Notes under the pieces: generated by a model
Told to the model about the DNA's origin: nothing
Databases searched by the model: none
The model's input: the letters and a program-made list of their open reading frames with translations, nothing else
Shown here: one piece after another, positions 6,347-8,881 of the stretch
How the letters are laid out: every line of letters starts with the position of its first letter
Numbering within the stretch: the first letter of the stretch is position 1
Translations under genes and position numbers: made by a program
From: an uncultured Loktanella sp.
GTDB lineage: Bacteria > Pseudomonadota > Alphaproteobacteria > Rhodobacterales > Rhodobacteraceae
Direction: 5' to 3'
DNA length: 8,881 bases
Assembly: GCA_913061335.1 (NCBI GenBank)
Contig: CAJXTP010000118.1
Span: 1 to 8,881 of the forward strand

Positions 6347-6369
6347 AACACTGGCGCGCATAATTGCAA
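6342..6369 (-). promoter_or_regulatory. Sigma70-like promoter for hutFC
   Basis: On the minus strand TTGCAA (6369-6364) and TATTAT (6347-6342) are spaced by 16 bp, matching the -35 and -10 consensus at four and five of six positions. Transcription would start near 6335 and give a leader of about 28 bases before the hutF ATG. Its -10 lies on the opposite strand of almost the same bases as the hutIH -10, so the two promoters should compete for polymerase. Confidence 0.5.
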
Positions 6370-6383
6370 GTGAGACGTACCCG

Positions 6384-7577
6384 ATGCTTTTGACCAACGC
6401 ACATATTGTAACCCTGCAAACTGACGACAGTTTCGGAGCGATCACCGATGGTGTGATCGCCCTAGAGGGATCGAAAATCGCTTGGGTCGGGGCCGCAGCG
6501 CAGTTGCCCGAAACGTACCGCAGCAAGCAGACGCATGATCTTGCGGGGCGGCTTGTCACGCCCGCCTTGATCGACTGCCACACCCATGTTGTGTTTGGCG
6601 GCAATCGGGCGGCTGAATTTGAACAGCGTTTGAACGGTGCCAGCTATGAGGATGTGGCCAAGGCAGGTGGCGGCATCGTGTCGACCGTCACCGCAACGCG
6701 TGCTGCATCCGAAGAAGTGTTGCTTGCCGATGCGCTGCGCCGCGTTGACGCGATGATCGCCGAAGGTGTGACGCTGATTGAGGTAAAATCCGGCTATGGG
6801 CTTGACCATGAGTCCGAGCTGAAGATGCTCCGCGTGGCCCGTCAAATTGCGCGATCCCGCCCGATTGATGTGCGGACCAGCTTTCTTGGCGCCCATGCGG
6901 TGCCTGCGGAATACGCGGGTAAACCTGACGCCTATATCGACGACGTGTGCATCCCAACATTGCGGGCCGCCCACGCAGCGGGTCTTGTCGATGCAGTTGA
7001 TGGGTTCTGCGAAGGGATCGCGTTTGACACCGCACAGATCGCGCGGGTGTTTGCAGTCGCCAAAGAACTTGGTCTGCCGGTTAAACTTCACGCCGAACAA
7101 CTGTCCAATATTGGTGGCACTCGGTTGGCCGCAAAGCATGCGGCACTGAGCGCGGATCACGTCGAATACGCAACAGACGCCGACGCCAGTGCATTGGCCA
7201 AGGCAGGTACTGTTGCCGTCATTTTGCCCGGTGCATTCTACACATTGCGCGAATCCCAAGCGCCGCCAATACAGTCATTTCGCGATCACGGTGTGCCTAT
7301 GGCGCTGGCCACTGATTGCAACCCTGGGTCTTCACCACTGACCTCGCCATTGTTGACAATGAACATGGCCTGCACCTTGTTCCGCATGACGCCGCTTGAG
7401 GCGCTATTGGGCATGACCGCCCATGCGGCGCGGGCATTGGGTGACACAAACCGTGGCCGCATTGTTGCTGGCGCGCGCGCTGATCTGAACATTTGGGACG
7501 TCAGCCATCCTGCCGAACTGTCCTACCGCATTGGGTTTAACCCGCTTCATTCTCGTATTTTCAAGGGGTCGCTATGA
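6384..7577 (+). CDS. hutI: HutI, imidazolonepropionase
   Basis: This 397-residue cytosolic amidohydrolase opens the ring of 4-imidazolone-5-propionate to give N-formimidoyl-L-glutamate, the HutF substrate. The metal site and active site are clear: H66 and H68 in DCHTHVVFGGNR, Y138 in VKSGYGLD, H171 in LGAHAVPAEY, H236 and E238 in KLHAEQLSN, H259 in ADHVEY, and D311 in ATDCNPGSSP. The C-terminal beta-sandwich returns with GRIVAGARADLNIWDVSHP. The ATG at 6384 is preferred because the protein then begins MLLTNAHIVTL as the family does and has the usual ~400-residue length; the frame stays open upstream to 6174 but overlaps antisense hutF. An AAGTGAGA stretch eight bases before the ATG is the likely ribosome-binding site. 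Its stop overlaps the hutH start as ATGA. Confidence 0.95.
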   Translation: MLLTNAHIVTLQTDDSFGAITDGVIALEGSKIAWVGAAAQLPETYRSKQTHDLAGRLVTPALIDCHTHVVFGGNRAAEFEQRLNGASYEDVAKAGGGIVSTVTATRAASEEVLLADALRRVDAMIAEGVTLIEVKSGYGLDHESELKMLRVARQIARSRPIDVRTSFLGAHAVPAEYAGKPDAYIDDVCIPTLRAAHAAGLVDAVDGFCEGIAFDTAQIARVFAVAKELGLPVKLHAEQLSNIGGTRLAAKHAALSADHVEYATDADASALAKAGTVAVILPGAFYTLRESQAPPIQSFRDHGVPMALATDCNPGSSPLTSPLLTMNMACTLFRMTPLEALLGMTAHAARALGDTNRGRIVAGARADLNIWDVSHPAELSYRIGFNPLHSRIFKGSL

Positions 7578-8881
7578 CTGTCATTCTCACGCCTGGGGCC
7601 GCGACTTTGGCGCAGCTACAAGACATCTGGTCGGGTCAAAAATCTGTTGCACTTTGTCCGTCTTCGCACGCAAGAATTAATGCTGCTGCGGCTTTGGTCG
7701 CGAAAGCTGCGGCTGGGGATGAGGCGGTTTACGGCGTCAACACCGGCTTTGGAAAATTGGCCAGTGTCAAAATCGCGACGCAAGACGTTGCGACCCTACA
7801 GCGCAACCTGATCTTGTCGCACTGCTGCGGTGTCGGCGACCCGTTGGACATCGCCACGACTCGTCTGATGATGGTGCTGAAACTACTTTCGGTCGGGCGC
7901 GGGGCGTCGGGGGTCGTCATGTCAACGGTGGACATTATGCAAGTGATGCTCGCCAAAGGCGTGACGCCTGTGATCCCAAGCCAAGGCTCAGTTGGCGCAT
8001 CTGGTGACTTAGCACCATTGGCTCATATGGCCGCCGCGATGATCGGCGAAGGCGAGGCGATATATGAAGGCACCCGCATGTCCGCAGGCGCAGCATTGGC
8101 AAAAGCTGGAATAACGCCGATTGTATTGGGTGCCAAAGAAGGGCTCGCGCTGATCAATGGCACACAGTTTTCGACCGCCTGCGCGTTGGTTGGCCTGTGG
8201 GGCGCATGGCAGAATGCGGCGACATCTGTTGTCACCTGCGCGCTCTCTACGGATGCAATCATGGGGTCCACCGCCCCGCTGCAAGACGCGATCCACACCC
8301 TGCGGGGCCATGCCGGTCAGATTGCTGTGGCGCGCGCTCAACGTGCCGTGATGGACGGATCGGAAATCCGCGAAAGCCACGTCGACGGCGACACCCGCGT
8401 GCAAGATCCCTATTGCATCCGCTGCCAGCCACAGGTCACCGGTGCCGCGATGGATGTGCTGCATTTCGCCGCCCGCACGTTGGAAATCGAGGCCAATGCA
8501 GTCACCGACAATCCATTGGTTTTGGTTGATGATAATATGATCGTGTCTGGAGGCAATTTTCATGCCGAACCTGTTGGTTTTGCAGCGGATCAAATCGCGG
8601 TTGCGGTGTCTGAGATTGGTGCGATTGCGCAGCGCCGCGTCGCCCTGATGGTGGACCCGACGCTGAGCTTTGATCTACCACCATTCCTGACCCCCGATCC
8701 GGGCCTCAATTCCGGTCTAATGATCGCTGAAGTGACAACCGCCGCATTGATGAGCGAAAACAAACACCTCGCCAATCCGTGCACCACCGACAGCACGCCG
8801 ACATCTGCCAATCAAGAGGACCATGTGTCGATGGCAGCCCATGCGGCGCGCCGATTGTTGCGGATGAATGCCAACCTGAAC
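7574..8881 (+). CDS. hutH: HutH, histidine ammonia-lyase (3' end cut by window)
   Basis: The open frame gives 436 residues of an enzyme normally about 505-515 long, and the window ends before the stop. It converts L-histidine to trans-urocanate and ammonia, the first step of the pathway; urocanate is also the HutC inducer. The Ala-Ser-Gly triplet that cyclises to the MIO electrophile is at 142-144 in GSVGASGDLAPLAHM. Other expected active-site residues are Y53 in YGVNTGFG, H83 in LSHCCGVG, N195 in INGTQ, Y280 and R283 in QDPYCIRCQPQVTG, F329 in GGNFHAEP and E415 in SANQEDHVSM. The numbering tracks Pseudomonas HutH almost residue for residue. The ATG at 7574 overlaps the hutI stop, with an AAGGGG ribosome-binding site about six bases upstream. 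hutU and hutG are expected nearby but are not in the window. Confidence 0.95.
   Translation, partial: MTVILTPGAATLAQLQDIWSGQKSVALCPSSHARINAAAALVAKAAAGDEAVYGVNTGFGKLASVKIATQDVATLQRNLILSHCCGVGDPLDIATTRLMMVLKLLSVGRGASGVVMSTVDIMQVMLAKGVTPVIPSQGSVGASGDLAPLAHMAAAMIGEGEAIYEGTRMSAGAALAKAGITPIVLGAKEGLALINGTQFSTACALVGLWGAWQNAATSVVTCALSTDAIMGSTAPLQDAIHTLRGHAGQIAVARAQRAVMDGSEIRESHVDGDTRVQDPYCIRCQPQVTGAAMDVLHFAARTLEIEANAVTDNPLVLVDDNMIVSGGNFHAEPVGFAADQIAVAVSEIGAIAQRRVALMVDPTLSFDLPPFLTPDPGLNSGLMIAEVTTAALMSENKHLANPCTTDSTPTSANQEDHVSMAAHAARRLLRMNANLN

Larger units (their letters stand above)
6313..6375. repeat. Inverted repeat flanking the hut divergent promoter region
   Basis: TCTCACTTG (6313-6321) and CAAGTGAGA (6367-6375) are perfect 9-bp inverted copies. 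The similarity continues inwards as (ACA)AATTA versus TAATTG with two bases inserted. Read in the direction of each operon, the same CAAGTGAGA stands five bases before the hutF ATG and eight bases before the hutI ATG. It is therefore the purine-rich ribosome-binding region of both transcripts, and also overlaps the predicted -35 element of each promoter. Confidence 0.75.

Noticed and set aside
6352..6368. Sigma54-like promoter TGGCGCG...TTGCA between hutF and hutI
   Set aside because: Both halves match the -24/-12 elements well and some hut operons use sigma54, but the spacer is 5 bases instead of 4, and sigma54 is intolerant of spacing changes. The TTGACA/CATAAT pair is a better explanation.
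6308..6604. N-terminal extension of hutF to the first ATG in frame
   Set aside because: It would run through the promoter and operator region and into antisense hutI, and the extra 99 residues resemble no amidohydrolase N-terminus. The ATG at 6307 gives the family length.
6462..7259. 265-codon minus-strand frame antisense to hutI
   Set aside because: It is a shadow of hutI: cysteine- and arginine-rich with no family features, opposite a strongly conserved enzyme.
1..8881. CRISPR arrays, tRNA or rRNA genes, phage or toxin-antitoxin modules
   Set aside because: I saw no regularly spaced repeats, cloverleaf sequences, rRNA-like segments or small paired genes. The only mobile DNA is the IS3 element.

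Overview
The window looks like a chromosomal segment of an alphaproteobacterium, most likely a marine Rhodobacterales (Roseobacter-group) species. I base this on the moderate GC content, the style of the IS3-family transposase, and the hut gene set: the HutF-type histidine pathway with a HutC regulator. This assignment comes from recognising protein families, not from a database search.

Layout. Bases 1 to about 1296 are the right-hand part of an IS3-family insertion sequence: the end of OrfA, complete OrfB and a probable right terminus. Directly after it lies the 3' third of a medium-chain dehydrogenase/quinone oxidoreductase gene. It has no start and was apparently cut off by the IS; a strong stem-loop follows its stop codon. 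After about 180 bp without a convincing gene come a complete MATE-family efflux transporter (1833-3242) and, 137 bp further on, a complete MpaB-type (DUF2236) putative haem oxygenase (3380-4240). The oxygenase gene converges on the hut locus with only 4 bp between the two stop codons.

The right half (4245-8881) is a divergent histidine-utilisation locus. hutF (formimidoylglutamate deiminase) and hutC (urocanate-responsive GntR-family repressor) run leftwards with an ATGA overlap. hutI (imidazolonepropionase) and hutH (histidine ammonia-lyase, cut by the window end) run rightwards, also with an ATGA overlap. HutH makes urocanate from histidine, urocanase (HutU, not in the window) makes imidazolonepropionate, HutI opens the ring to N-formimidoylglutamate, and HutF deiminates this to N-formylglutamate. 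A deformylase (HutG, not in the window) would finish the route to glutamate.

The 76-bp divergent promoter region is compact. Two sigma70-like promoters point away from each other and share nearly the same -10 bases. A HutC-type operator (GT-N4-AC core inside a TATGT...ACATA palindrome) lies in the shared core, and a perfect 9-bp inverted repeat gives both operons the same Shine-Dalgarno-region leader. Because hutC is in the hutF operon, this predicts autoregulation and one switch for both arms.

I did not see an undescribed multi-gene system. The most interesting points are the architecture of the hut control region, the uncharacterised MpaB-family oxygenase, the IS-truncated dehydrogenase, and a possible tiny leader ORF overlapping the MATE start codon.
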